Shown here in pieces: positions 1 through 9,900 of a DNA stretch of 64,000 nucleotides; the stretch's first letter is position 1; each line of letters begins with the position of its first letter. Position numbers and translations under genes: made by a program. This DNA comes from Clostridium mediterraneense (GTDB taxonomy: Bacteria > Bacillota > Clostridia > Clostridiales > Clostridiaceae): the NCBI RefSeq assembly GCF_900091705.1, contig NZ_LT594785.1, positions 1,672,357-1,736,356 of the forward strand. The letters are read 5' to 3'. The notes under the pieces are model-generated. The model saw only the letters and a program-made list of their open reading frames with translations. It was not told the DNA's origin and did not search any database.

Positions 1-505
1 ATATTAGAGCTGATGTCCAAAGCCTTAATTTATTTAATCTATAAGCTTCAAAAACATCCATTCCAGGAGATATTGTATTGAAAAATGTATATTCTTGTGG
101 AGCATTTTCTCTAACAGTATAATCCTCATTTACTCTCTTATAATCATAAACTAAAATTTCAGGATTACTTCTTAGAACTTCCTTTTTGACCACCTCTACA
201 AGTGTGCTTTCTATGTAATCATCAGAATCTAGGAATAATATATATTCTCCACTTGCTTTACCTATTCCTATATTTCTTGCGGCACTTTGTCCTCTATTTT
301 CATCTTTATAAATAATATATTTTAAATCACTTTCTTCTAAATATTTCTTTGCTATTTCATAAGAATCATCAGTTGAGCCATCATCTATTATTATTAATTC
401 TAAATCCTTATCTGTTTGATTTTTTACTGATTCAAGCATCTTAATAATAGTTTTACTAGCGTTATACATAGGTGTAATTATACTTAAAAATATTTCTTTC
501 GCCAT
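1..505 (-). CDS. Family 2 glycosyltransferase, partial (C-terminus off the left edge)
   Basis: The first 168 residues of a GT-A fold glycosyltransferase are present and the gene runs off the left edge. The start is the ATG at 505, preceded by an AGGGG ribosome binding site. The N-terminus (LSIITPMYNA) is the usual GT2 nucleotide-binding strand. DDGSTDD at residues 41-47 and the metal-binding DSDD at 93-96 are typical, and NRGQSAARN at about 70-78 is the conserved loop between them. Such enzymes move a sugar from a nucleotide sugar onto a lipid or glycan acceptor at the inner face of the membrane. Donor and acceptor cannot be told from this fragment. It is divergent from the carbonic anhydrase gene. 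Confidence 0.9.
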   Translation of the reverse strand, partial: MAKEIFLSIITPMYNASKTIIKMLESVKNQTDKDLELIIIDDGSTDDSYEIAKKYLEESDLKYIIYKDENRGQSAARNIGIGKASGEYILFLDSDDYIESTLVEVVKKEVLRSNPEILVYDYKRVNEDYTVRENAPQEYTFFNTISPGMDVFEAYRLNKLRLWTSALI

Positions 506-595
506 ATTGTATAATCCCCTTTCGATTTTCTTTTACATAAAATTTATATTTCTATAATTGCATAAATTAATGATTTAGTAAAGTATTTTAATTAA

Positions 596-624
596 TTGAT
601 TAGCAAATCTAATTGTGGTATAAT
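596..624 (+). promoter_or_regulatory. Promoter of the carbonic anhydrase gene
   Basis: TTGATT at 596-601 and TATAAT at 619-624 are separated by exactly 17 bases, an excellent vegetative (SigA-type) promoter. Transcription would begin near 631, about 60 bases before the start codon. Confidence 0.75.
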
Positions 625-689
625 CTTAACAATTTAGTGTTGCGTTAGTATTACAATTTTTTTCCAAAGAAAAGGAGTGCGTATTTGTT

Positions 690-1250
690 ATGAATACACT
701 AGAAGAAATACTTGAGTTTAATGCTCATTTTGTTGAAAATAAAGAATATGAACCTTATATATCATCTAAGCTTCCAAATAAGCAAGCTGTTATAGTTTCT
801 TGTATGGATACAAGACTTACTGAATTATTACCAAAGGCTTTAAATATAAAAAATGGAGATGCTAAAATAATTAAAAATGCAGGGGCTCATATAGTACATC
901 CTTTTGGTAGTGCTTTAAGAAGTATAATAGTAGCTATCTATGAATTTGATGCTAAAGATATATTTATAGTTGCTCACCATGGTTGTGGAATGAGTGGAAT
1001 AAATCCTGAAGAAACTCTAAAGAAAATGAATGAAAGAGGAATTTCAGAAGATACATTAAATACTGTTAAATACTCAGGAATAGATTTAACTAAATGGTTA
1101 AAGGGCTTCTCATCAGTTACTGATTCTGTTAAAGAAAGTGTTGCAACTGTTAAGCACCACCCATTAATACCTAAAGATGTAAGAGTACATGGTCTTATAA
1201 TAGATCCAAAAACAGGTAAATTAGACGTTGTAGTAGATGGAAATCTATAA
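690..1250 (+). CDS. Beta-class carbonic anhydrase
   Basis: This 186-residue protein catalyses reversible hydration of CO2 to bicarbonate and probably supplies bicarbonate for carboxylation reactions in the cytoplasm. The beta-class zinc site is visible: Cys38 in CMDTR with the Asp40/Arg42 dyad, then His96 and Cys99 in AHHGCGM. The length suits the compact plant-type/Cab-like beta subgroup. The AAAGGAG ribosome binding site at 671-677 sits 12 bases from the ATG, which is slightly long, but no in-frame alternative lies closer. The gene is a single unit with its own promoter (596-624) and a terminator shared with the converging kinase gene. The family assignment is secure; the physiological role is inferred. 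Confidence 0.93.
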   Translation: MNTLEEILEFNAHFVENKEYEPYISSKLPNKQAVIVSCMDTRLTELLPKALNIKNGDAKIIKNAGAHIVHPFGSALRSIIVAIYEFDAKDIFIVAHHGCGMSGINPEETLKKMNERGISEDTLNTVKYSGIDLTKWLKGFSSVTDSVKESVATVKHHPLIPKDVRVHGLIIDPKTGKLDVVVDGNL

Positions 1251-1297
1251 AAAAATAGGACTTATCTTCCCAAAACTAAGATAAGCCCTATTTTTTT
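1251..1297. terminator. Bidirectional intrinsic terminator
   Basis: The arms AATAGGACTTATCTT and AAGATAAGCCCTATT form a long stem flanked by A and T runs. It serves both converging genes and overlaps the stop codon of the minus-strand kinase gene. Confidence 0.85.
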
Positions 1298-2402
1298 ATA
1301 TATATTTTTTCACTATTTCATTCATTTTATCCATGCTATTTTCTATTTCTTTTGTTAACTTTAATTGATTTCTAGCTCTATCTAAATTATGGTTAACTCT
1401 ATCTATTTTAAAATATAAATCTCCATCTATATAATCTGTTAAAAATCTCATTGCAAGCTCTAAAGTAATTAACTTTCCTGAAAAAGCTAAATTCTTAATT
1501 TCATTTTCAGTTAAAAGTTCTTTCATTTCTTCTAAATATCCTTTAGTAAATTGCTCAAATAGATTTATGTCAAATGATACTTTTGATAAATCTACTTCAT
1601 CTTCAAGAGCTGTTGTTGTTCCTGATCTTACAGCATCACCAAAATCATATAAAGATAAGCCTGGCATAACTGTATCTAAATCAACTAAAGCTACTCCTTC
1701 ACCTGTATTTATATCAATCATTATATTATTAAATTTAGTATCATTATGAGTAACTCTAAGAGGTAATTCATTTTTCTCTAGCATATCATTTAAAATACTC
1801 ATTTCATTATGTCTATCCATAATAAAATCAATTTCTTCTTTAACATCCTTTACTCTTCCAGCCTTATCAAGTTTTACAGCTTCTAAGAAAGTTTCATATC
1901 TTTTAGCAGTATTATGAAAATCAGCTATAGTCTCATAAAGCTTTTCAGCCGGAAAATCATTTAATTGCTTTTGGAATTTACCTAATGCTTTACCTGTTGT
2001 ATACATATGCTTTGGTTCTTCTACCATTTGATAAGTTTTTGCATTATCTATGAAATGAAAAGCCCTAAAACATTGTCCCTTTTCATCTTCATAAAAATTC
2101 TTTCCATCTATTGTTTGAATAACATTTAGCGTTTCTCTTAATGGATTTCCACCTTCTAATCTAACCTTCTCTGCTATATGTTTAGTTACTGCTGTTATAT
2201 TCTCCATCAATCTTTCTGCATCACCAAATATGCCCAAATTAATTTTTTGAAGAACATATTTAATTATAGTCCCATCTTGTTTTTCAAAATCTAAAATATA
2301 TGTATCATTTATATGTCCTGAAGGATTATTATTAGAATCTATAAACTTTCCTTCAAATTTAAATTTTGTTACAATTTTTTTAAAATTATATTTGTTATCC
2401 AT
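1296..2402 (-). CDS. NahK-like N-acetylhexosamine 1-kinase (APH-fold sugar kinase)
   Basis: This 368-residue cytoplasmic kinase has the aminoglycoside-phosphotransferase fold. The catalytic loop HNDTKFNN (residues 219-226, catalytic Asp221) and the metal-binding DLDT (241-244) match the N-acetylhexosamine 1-kinases, which phosphorylate GlcNAc or GalNAc at C1 in the lacto-N-biose/galacto-N-biose route. Family members are about 360 residues, as here. Some homologues carry the misleading name 'mucin desulfatase'. No galacto-N-biose phosphorylase is nearby, so the substrate is an inference. An AGGAGG ribosome binding site precedes the ATG. The gene is transcribed alone, after the terminator of the upstream symporter gene. 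Confidence 0.75.
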   Translation of the reverse strand: MDNKYNFKKIVTKFKFEGKFIDSNNNPSGHINDTYILDFEKQDGTIIKYVLQKINLGIFGDAERLMENITAVTKHIAEKVRLEGGNPLRETLNVIQTIDGKNFYEDEKGQCFRAFHFIDNAKTYQMVEEPKHMYTTGKALGKFQKQLNDFPAEKLYETIADFHNTAKRYETFLEAVKLDKAGRVKDVKEEIDFIMDRHNEMSILNDMLEKNELPLRVTHNDTKFNNIMIDINTGEGVALVDLDTVMPGLSLYDFGDAVRSGTTTALEDEVDLSKVSFDINLFEQFTKGYLEEMKELLTENEIKNLAFSGKLITLELAMRFLTDYIDGDLYFKIDRVNHNLDRARNQLKLTKEIENSMDKMNEIVKKYI

Positions 2403-2681
2403 TATTATAAACTTCCTCCTAAAAATACCTTTTAAACGTATACTATTTTAAATTCACTAATTTATTTTTATTTATTATAAACTATACATTTATCCACTTT
2501 TTATACTATTTTATTATATATTTCTATCAAATCTTATATATTTTTTATTCCTGACCTATATATAATATCACTTCATGGAATTTATTAAAAGAATATCCCA
2601 AATATTTAACTATATTTTGAAAATTTTAACATATATTTTTACTTTGTATAAAAACTTTATATAATATTATATTAAATAATT
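2403..2681. other. Intergenic region upstream of the sugar kinase
   Basis: Very AT-rich sequence between the symporter terminator and the kinase gene. It should hold the kinase promoter, but I could not pick out a convincing -35/-10 pair. No open reading frame with a ribosome binding site and no RNA motif were recognised. Confidence 0.5.
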
Positions 2682-2712
2682 AAAAAAGGGTGTCTTAAAA
2701 TAGACACCCTTA
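2682..2712 (-). terminator. Intrinsic terminator of the NSS transporter gene
   Basis: AAGGGTGTCT and AGACACCCTT form a perfect stem around an AAAAT loop. On the minus strand it is followed by a run of T. Confidence 0.88.
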
Positions 2713-2724
2713 AAATTCAAATAA

Positions 2725-4038
2725 TTATCCTATTCCCCCTAAAGCTATTCCAAGTATTATTATAATTCCAATAATCGGAATAAAAATATACTTCGCAAAA
2801 TTATAAAACTTATCTCCTAGTTTAATTGTCGAACCTTGATTTACCTCATCCAAAACTTTCTTCTTACTCACAACATAATAAAATACTATCATAGTTATAA
2901 GTGCAGAAAGTGGTGATAACACTATGGTAATAAGATTTGTAAAATTATCAAAAGTATTCATATTTAAATTTAAAGGAATAGATAATAAAAACCCAATAAT
3001 TCCAAGTAAAATAGCTGCTTTTTTTCTACTAATTTTTGTTTGAGACATAAGTGCTTCCGTTGGTCCTTCAAGCATTGCTATTGATGAACTTATTGCAGCT
3101 AAAAGAACACTAAAGAAAAATAAAATTGAAAGTATCTGAGAACCAGGAATAGTTGAAAATATACTAGGTATTGTTATAAATAATAGTGGAGGACCTGCAA
3201 GAGGATCTAGGCCACAAGCAAATACAGCTGGCATAATTACAAACGCTGATAATAATGCTGCTAGGGTATCAAAACAAACAGTACATATAGCAACCTTAGG
3301 TACATTCACATCTTTTTTAGTATAACTTCCATATGCAACTATACAACATCCAGTAATTGAAACACTAAAAAAAGCTTGTCCCAGAGCATTAATCCAAGTA
3401 TTTACTTTGAAAAGATATGACCAATCAGGAACTAACAAGAATTTTACTCCTTCAATTGCTCCAGGTAAAGTAAGTGATCTAACAATAAGCAAACAAAGAA
3501 TAACAAACATAACAGGCATAATTATAGTATTTATTTTTTCAATCCCCTTAACTACTCCAGTATAAACAATAATTAAAGTAATAATTATTGCTAAAGCATT
3601 CCAAAATATAGTTTGAGAACTTCCAGTAAAATTATTAAAATAGCTTACAAACTCTATTTCCTTAATTTTATCTGTTACTCCTATACTTAAATATTTTATT
3701 ATCCATCCAAGCACTACGTTATAAAACATAAAGATTCCAAAGAGGACTATAACAGGAATAAATCCAACTAACTTCCCAAATCTAATATTTTTTTCTTTAA
3801 AAGCTTTTATTGTACTCTCAAGACTTCCACTTTGATATAATCTACCAAAAGAAATTTCTGATACAAGACCAACAGTTCCAAGAACTATAACAAAAAATAA
3901 ATAAGGAATCAAAAAGACCGCCCCACCATTCTTTCCCATTCTATAAGGAAACATCCAAATATTGCCTAGTCCTATTGCTGCCCCAACACAGGATAAAATA
4001 AAGCCAATACTGCTTGAAAACTTCTCTCTTTTTTCCAA
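2725..4038 (-). CDS. Neurotransmitter:sodium symporter (NSS) family transporter
   Basis: This 437-residue polytopic membrane protein belongs to the bacterial LeuT/TnaT/MhsT-type Na+-coupled amino-acid symporters. The family signature in the first unwound helix (GLGNIWMFPY, residues 23-32) and the following RMGKNGGAVFLIPY are intact. About eleven membrane segments are visible, the number usual for bacterial members lacking TM12. Substrates are typically amino acids or tryptophan-like amines; the exact one cannot be read from the sequence. The start is a TTG at 4038 seven bases after a GGGGG ribosome binding site. The gene is divergent from the FUSC protein gene and is closed by its own terminator. 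Confidence 0.92.
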   Translation of the reverse strand: MEKREKFSSSIGFILSCVGAAIGLGNIWMFPYRMGKNGGAVFLIPYLFFVIVLGTVGLVSEISFGRLYQSGSLESTIKAFKEKNIRFGKLVGFIPVIVLFGIFMFYNVVLGWIIKYLSIGVTDKIKEIEFVSYFNNFTGSSQTIFWNALAIIITLIIVYTGVVKGIEKINTIIMPVMFVILCLLIVRSLTLPGAIEGVKFLLVPDWSYLFKVNTWINALGQAFFSVSITGCCIVAYGSYTKKDVNVPKVAICTVCFDTLAALLSAFVIMPAVFACGLDPLAGPPLLFITIPSIFSTIPGSQILSILFFFSVLLAAISSSIAMLEGPTEALMSQTKISRKKAAILLGIIGFLLSIPLNLNMNTFDNFTNLITIVLSPLSALITMIVFYYVVSKKKVLDEVNQGSTIKLGDKFYNFAKYIFIPIIGIIIILGIALGGIG

Positions 4039-4264
4039 ATTTATACCCCCTTAATTTTTTACTAAGATTTATATGTAATATTTTATTTATTAAAAATACT
4101 TCTATTAAAACCCTATATTTTATATGTTTATTAAATGATAATACTATATATTATAAAACTATTAATATATTAAAGTTTTTATTATTATTTTATTAAGTTT
4201 TAAAAGAATAAATATTGCAAATACTAAGTTTATCTTAAAAAATTAATTTAAAGGAAGTTCTAAA

Positions 4265-6058
4265 ATGAAAAGAATAATAAAAATATTTGAAAATATAATA
4301 ACTAAAACAAACTTAAATATTTCTTCTATGTTAAAATATGGTTCAATCGCTTCTTTTACTATGCTAATAATAGCTTTGTTTTTTGGTAAGTCAAATTTAA
4401 TGCTTGCTTTCCCTATAGCTCTAACAGCAGTTGCACTATCACTTGAAAATATCCATGTTAAAACATTTAGTAAAACTTTATATCTAATATTATTTGATTG
4501 TACTTTAGTTATATTGTCTTATATAGCTACAAGAAATATATATCTTGGTATATTTATAAATTTTTCAGTAATATTTTTAATATCATATTTCTTAACCTTT
4601 AATTATAACCCTAAAATCTATAAACCTTTTTTAATGTTATTTATTTTTACAAGTTTTTCTCATGATAATTTATATGGCCTTTTAAATAAACTTGAAGCTA
4701 CTATAATAGGAGTACTTTTAGTAATTATCTCCACTGTATTACTTAATATAAACCAAAAGAAAAAAGTTTTTATTGATTCTTTATCTCAAACTCTAATTTT
4801 ATTTAATAAGCAATTTGAAAATTTATCAAATAAAAAATACGATGTATCTATTAATGAAAAAATTTCTAAAGAAATGAGAGCTCTTGCATATAGCGTTTAT
4901 CAATCTAGATTTAAAAAATATCTTACTAGCAATAAAGGTCGCTATCAGCTAGAACTTTATCTTATATTAGAAAAATTTAATATTACCTTAGATGAATTTT
5001 GCTTAAATAAATCCACTCATAAAGATGAAAATAATTTAATTACTATGCCTTTTAATAAGACGGAAGAAAGATTTTTCATAGATTTATATAAAAATACAAA
5101 TACATTTACTACTTCTCAAAATACCTCATATAACTTAAAAACTTTAATAAAAAATCTAGATAATATAATTCAAAATAATAAAAAGTATTCTAATGTTCAA
5201 AACTTATTAGAATTTATAGAAATACTAAATAGCTTAAGAAATACTTTAAATGGATTAAACTCACTTTCCGATATTGAAATAAATAAACCATATAGAAATT
5301 GGATGAGAAGTGATTTAGATACCTTAAAATCAATAACTAAAAGATCTACTTATAAAGGTTCTATAAGACTTAATTTTGCTTTAAGACTTTCCTTTTGTCT
5401 TACTATAACTCTATTTTTAGGACATATTTTTAGTTTATATAAAGTTATCTGGGTGACAATTACAATAATGTCTGTAATGCAGATTTACTATGAAGATACA
5501 ATTAATAAAAGTAAAGAAAGGATAATTGGTAATCTTATAGGTATTTTTTCTTTTGCAATTATAATATTTTTAATAGATTCTGAAGTTGTAGCTATAATAA
5601 CTTTAGTAATTTCCTTATACCTAACTTATGGATTCAAAGAATACTATAAGCTTTCTACATTTACAACACTTGCATCTATTTCAGCAGCATCTATAAGTAC
5701 TGGTTTTGGCAGAATTGCACTATATAGAATTGGTCTTGTATTACTTGCAGTTATTATTATATTTCTTGCAAATAAATTTTTATTTCCTTCTAAAATAGAA
5801 GATGGTATAAAAATTCTATTATCTCAAATTCTTTATTTTGATGAAGTCTTTATCGAAGAATTATGTAAATATAATAAAACACCCAAGAAAAATATAAAAT
5901 CTTATAATACAGCACATTCTTTACTTATTATATTGGCTTTAACTAATGAGAAGCTCTTTTTAAGAAATAGCAGTCTTAAAAATAAAAATATCAACTCTAT
6001 AATAAGAGAGAATAATTCCATGGTAGTTAACTTAGCTTATTCTAAATTGATCAAGTAA
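4265..6058 (+). CDS. FUSC-family membrane protein (fusaric acid/aromatic acid exporter-like)
   Basis: This 597-residue protein has the duplicated FUSC layout. An N-terminal block of about six membrane segments (residues about 20-160) is followed by a cytoplasmic helical region of about 200 residues. A second block of membrane segments (about 370-510) and a short cytoplasmic tail complete it. Family members are linked to efflux of aromatic acids and related compounds, but the clostridial ones are uncharacterised. The ATG follows an AAAGGAAG site. The gene is divergent from the NSS transporter across 226 bases and is followed by the separately promoted Met-rich gene. I see no terminator directly after it. 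Confidence 0.78.
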   Translation: MKRIIKIFENIITKTNLNISSMLKYGSIASFTMLIIALFFGKSNLMLAFPIALTAVALSLENIHVKTFSKTLYLILFDCTLVILSYIATRNIYLGIFINFSVIFLISYFLTFNYNPKIYKPFLMLFIFTSFSHDNLYGLLNKLEATIIGVLLVIISTVLLNINQKKKVFIDSLSQTLILFNKQFENLSNKKYDVSINEKISKEMRALAYSVYQSRFKKYLTSNKGRYQLELYLILEKFNITLDEFCLNKSTHKDENNLITMPFNKTEERFFIDLYKNTNTFTTSQNTSYNLKTLIKNLDNIIQNNKKYSNVQNLLEFIEILNSLRNTLNGLNSLSDIEINKPYRNWMRSDLDTLKSITKRSTYKGSIRLNFALRLSFCLTITLFLGHIFSLYKVIWVTITIMSVMQIYYEDTINKSKERIIGNLIGIFSFAIIIFLIDSEVVAIITLVISLYLTYGFKEYYKLSTFTTLASISAASISTGFGRIALYRIGLVLLAVIIIFLANKFLFPSKIEDGIKILLSQILYFDEVFIEELCKYNKTPKKNIKSYNTAHSLLIILALTNEKLFLRNSSLKNKNINSIIRENNSMVVNLAYSKLIK

Positions 6059-6110
6059 TTATATCTCTTAATTACTTTCTTTAATTTAATTTTATTGTCA
6101 TATAAATTTA

Positions 6111-6139
6111 TTGATATATAGATATTTAAGTGATATAAT
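6111..6139 (+). promoter_or_regulatory. Promoter of the Met-rich repeat protein gene
   Basis: TTGATA at 6111-6116, a 17-base spacer and TATAAT at 6134-6139. The predicted start near 6146 leaves a 5' leader of about 125 bases containing the hairpin at 6216-6242. Confidence 0.75.
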
Positions 6140-6215
6140 ACTTACAAATATAGATAACTTAATATTATATTAATATAATCTATATTTTGTTAATAATTTA
6201 CTAATGATAAAAAAT

Positions 6216-6242
6216 CTAGGATATTAGATTTTAATATCCTAG
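6216..6242 (+). repeat. Perfect 11-bp inverted repeat in the leader of the Met-rich gene
   Basis: CTAGGATATTA and TAATATCCTAG flank a five-base GATTT loop. No T run follows, so it is not a terminator. It lies 16 bases before the AGGAGG ribosome binding site and downstream of the predicted promoter. It could act as a 5' mRNA-stabilising hairpin or as a repressor operator. Confidence 0.7.
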
Positions 6243-6272
6243 GTTATAAATCACTTTTAGGAGGTTATGAGA

Positions 6273-6917
6273 ATGGGATTTTTTGAAGATATAGCAGAAG
6301 ATTTAATCGGTGGTGCTATTGAAGGTACAATCGAAGGAAAAATGATGCAAAGACAGTTAGATAGAAATGCAATGTATAATAATGATAGAATGATGCAAGA
6401 TCGTATGATGCAAGATAGAATGTATGAAGATCGTATGATGCAAGATAGAATGATGCAAGAAAGACGTTATGAACAAGAACGTCTTGATCAAGAAAGAAGA
6501 TATCAAGAAGAACGTATGGTTCAAGAGCAAATCATGATGCAAGAAAAGAAAATGGGACGTCCTTTAACTCTTGAAGAAAGACATATGGTTCAACAAAGAC
6601 TTTATGATCAATTAAGAATGCAAAGACAAAGAGCTGACCAAGATAGAATGTATCAAGATAGAATGATGCAGGATCATATGATGCAAGATAGAATGATGCA
6701 AGACCGTTTAATGCAAGATAGAATGTACGAAGATCGTATGATGCAAAATAGAATGTATAATAGAGGAACTGGCTTTGGTGGCGGTGGTCTTGGAATGGGA
6801 GACATAATTGCTGCTAATGTTATCGGTGATGTTGTTGGAGATGTTGCTGGTGATTTAATAGGTGATATTTTTGAAGGAGATCGTGATCGTGATGATTATG
6901 ATGACGGTTGGTTCTAA
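6273..6917 (+). CDS. Methionine-rich repeat protein with Gly-rich ends
   Basis: I do not recognise this 214-residue protein. The start is taken as the second ATG (6273), because AGGAGG at 6259-6264 lies 8 bases before it but only 2 bases before the ATG at 6267. The N-terminus (residues 1-22) is acidic and Gly-rich. Two blocks (about 38-88 and 122-162) are built from the unit DRMMQ and its variants DRMYE and ERRYQ. A short helical stretch around GRPLTLEERH (95-104) separates them. About 32 of 214 residues are Met. A Gly-rich linker (165-176) leads to repeated V/I-x-G-D motifs (183-202) resembling a glycine zipper, then a very acidic tail. No signal peptide is evident. Methionine-based metal binding, oxidant scavenging or filament assembly are possible; none is demonstrated. 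Confidence 0.7.
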   Translation: MGFFEDIAEDLIGGAIEGTIEGKMMQRQLDRNAMYNNDRMMQDRMMQDRMYEDRMMQDRMMQERRYEQERLDQERRYQEERMVQEQIMMQEKKMGRPLTLEERHMVQQRLYDQLRMQRQRADQDRMYQDRMMQDHMMQDRMMQDRLMQDRMYEDRMMQNRMYNRGTGFGGGGLGMGDIIAANVIGDVVGDVAGDLIGDIFEGDRDRDDYDDGWF

Positions 6918-6937
6918 TATATAAAATAATATAAATA

Positions 6938-6973
6938 AAAAAGGGATGTCCTAAATTGGACATCCTTTTTTTA
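6938..6973. terminator. Bidirectional intrinsic terminator
   Basis: AAAAGGGATGTCC and GGACATCCTTTT form the stem, with A and T runs on either side. It serves the Met-rich gene and the converging sensor kinase gene. Confidence 0.85.
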
Positions 6974-6989
6974 TACTAAAATCTATATA

Positions 6990-9900
6990 TTATTTAAAAT
7001 TTATTTTTACAGGAAGTTTTATAATAAACTCACTTCCCTCTCCTAGCTTACTAACTATTCTTATAGTTCCATTATGTAGCTCTACTAAATCTTTAACTAA
7101 ATTAAGTCCTATGCCGCTACTGAAATGTTTGCTAGATACCCCTGTTTCTATTTGAGTAAATCTATCAAAAATTATACTTTGATATTCCTCTGAAATCCCA
7201 ATGCCACTATCTTTAACTATAATCTCAACAGAATCATCTAAATCTTTTACTCCTACAAATATAGTTCCACCTTCTGTATTAAATTTTATAGCATTAGATA
7301 CAAGATTAATAATACATCTCTCTATTTCAACCTTATCACATTCAATTATTTTTTCTTCTATATCTGGATCAATTATAAGTTCAAGTCCTGATTCTTCTAT
7401 ATATGTCTTCATAGATAAAGCAGTATCCTCTACTATGCTTACTATATCAAATTCATCAGTTTTTATTTTATAAGCTCCAGATTTTATTTTTGAACTATCT
7501 ATAAGATCATTTATAACCTGAAGAAGAGTCTTAGAATTTGTCTTTATTATTTTCATATATTTATCTAAATTCTCTCTACTTATTCCCTTTTCTTCTTTAT
7601 TCAATGAACTTATAAGATGTTCACTTGATAAAACTATATTTAAAGGTGTTCTTAATTCATGAGATAAATTAACTAAATAAGTATTTCTAAACTTCTCATA
7701 TTTAAGGAGATCTTTATAAAGCTTCTCTTTTTCTTCATAAAGTTTTTGCTTTTCTTCTATAAGTGAATCTTTAGCTATAAGTTCAGAATGTAATTGAATA
7801 GTTTTTTGTTTAATTAAACTGTCTAATATCTTAACGTAATTAATAACAATTACTATAACTAATATAATTATTGTTATATATATAAATATTGCAGGAGTTG
7901 ATAAATACCAAGGTTTTTCTATATTTATATTAAAGTATTTAACCTCGCTTAAAATCCCTCCCTTTAGTCTTGCTCTAACTTTAAAGGTATAATCGCCTGA
8001 AGGAATATTAGTATATATAGCTTGTTTATTAGTCCCTGAATATCTCCACTCATTATCAAATCCTTCTAAAGTATATTCATAAATTATACTATTAGAGTCT
8101 CTATAATCGGGTAAAACAAAATCTACAGTAAAACTATTCTCATTATATTTTAAATTAATCTTATCAGAATAAGTAATATTTTCATTATTATAAACACTAA
8201 AATTTTTTATGATTACTGGTAGTAAATTAACACTATTCTGATTCATCTGATTTGGCATAAATGAACTTATACCATTTACACCACCAAAAAACATCTCTCC
8301 ACTTTTACTTTTAAATTCTGAAGTTACATTAAACTCATTACTTTGAAGCCCATCACCAAAAGTATAATTGTCAAACTCATTTTTTTTAGTATCAAATTTA
8401 GAAATTCCACCATTAGTACTAAACCATATATTATTCTTTTCATCTATAAGTATTCCATAAACATAGTTATTTACAAGACCTTGCTTTTCTTTATAAATTA
8501 CTATTTCTCCAGTAACTTTATTTAACTTATTTATTCCATTACTAGTAGCAATCCAGATATCACCATTTAAGTCTTCTTTTATATTCATAACTAAGTTATC
8601 GCTAAGTGAATTCTTTTTTCCTAAATCATACTTATAATTTATTATCTTATTATTTTTTATATCTAATTTTACAACTCCACTATTCCAACCTACTGCTAAC
8701 CAATAATCTCCAACTGAATCTTGGAATATCCTTCTTACAAATAATTCTTCTACACCTGAATTTAATATTAAATGATCTAAATTAATAAATGTCTCACTTT
8801 GTGGATCAAAAATATCTATTCCATGTCTTGTGCCTATCCAAATAAATCCTTTATCATCTATAAATACTTCTCTTACATCATCATTAACCAAAGAATTCTT
8901 TCCATTTATATGATTATAAACTTTAATATCTTTAGTTTCAGAATTAATTTTTACAAGTCCTGCTTGTGTTGCAACCCATATATACCCTTTATCATCTCCA
9001 GTAACCTGCCAAATAGTATTTGTAGGGATAGAATTTGGATCAGATTGATCATATTTAAAATGAGTATATTTACCTGTTTCTCTATTTAACATATTTAATC
9101 CATTTGCATTAGTTCCAATCCATAGATTTCTATTATTATCTTCATATATACCACTTATAGAACTGCCACTAAGAGTATTTAACTCTCCTGATTCCTTTTG
9201 ATAATTTATAAATTTCTGTTCTGGATTAATAATACTTATACCATTATAAGTTCCTATCCACATAAGTCCTGACTTATCTCTAAATATATGTAGAACTAAA
9301 TTATTAACTAAACTTTGAGAATTATACATCTTATTTACATATTCAACTACTTTATTTTCTTTTTTAGAATATCTTATTAAACCCTGAGTACTACCTATCC
9401 ATATATTCTTTTCAAGGTCCTCATTAATAGATGTTATATGTAATTTATCTAATTCATTTAAATTTATACTCTCTATTCGTTTTTTTGAATTATTATAAAA
9501 TTTAACTCCTTTTTTTATAGTACCAAACCAAATATTTTTTTGAGAATCCATAAATATATCTTTAATATATTCATCATCTAAAATATCTGAATTTTTAATA
9601 CTAGTTTTTTTCAACATTCCTTCTTTTCTATCTACAATTCTTAACCCTTTAACAGTTCCTACTAATATATTTCCACCTTCATCTTCTATAATAGAAGTTA
9701 TCCCTAATGTCTTGCTACTATCTCTTTTATCTTTATCATACATATATTTCTTAAACTGTTTTGTTTCATAATTGTATTCATTTAAACCGTCTTCTGTTCC
9801 AATCCAAATAGTTTCATTTGAATCTTTAAAAATTGACCAAATATTATGATTGGAAATTTTCAGATTATCACTTTTACCTGATTCTATTCTTTCTACTCCT

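Noticed and set aside
6216-6242. The hairpin as a terminator for the FUSC gene
   Set aside because: No T run follows on either strand, and it sits downstream of a good promoter beside a ribosome binding site.
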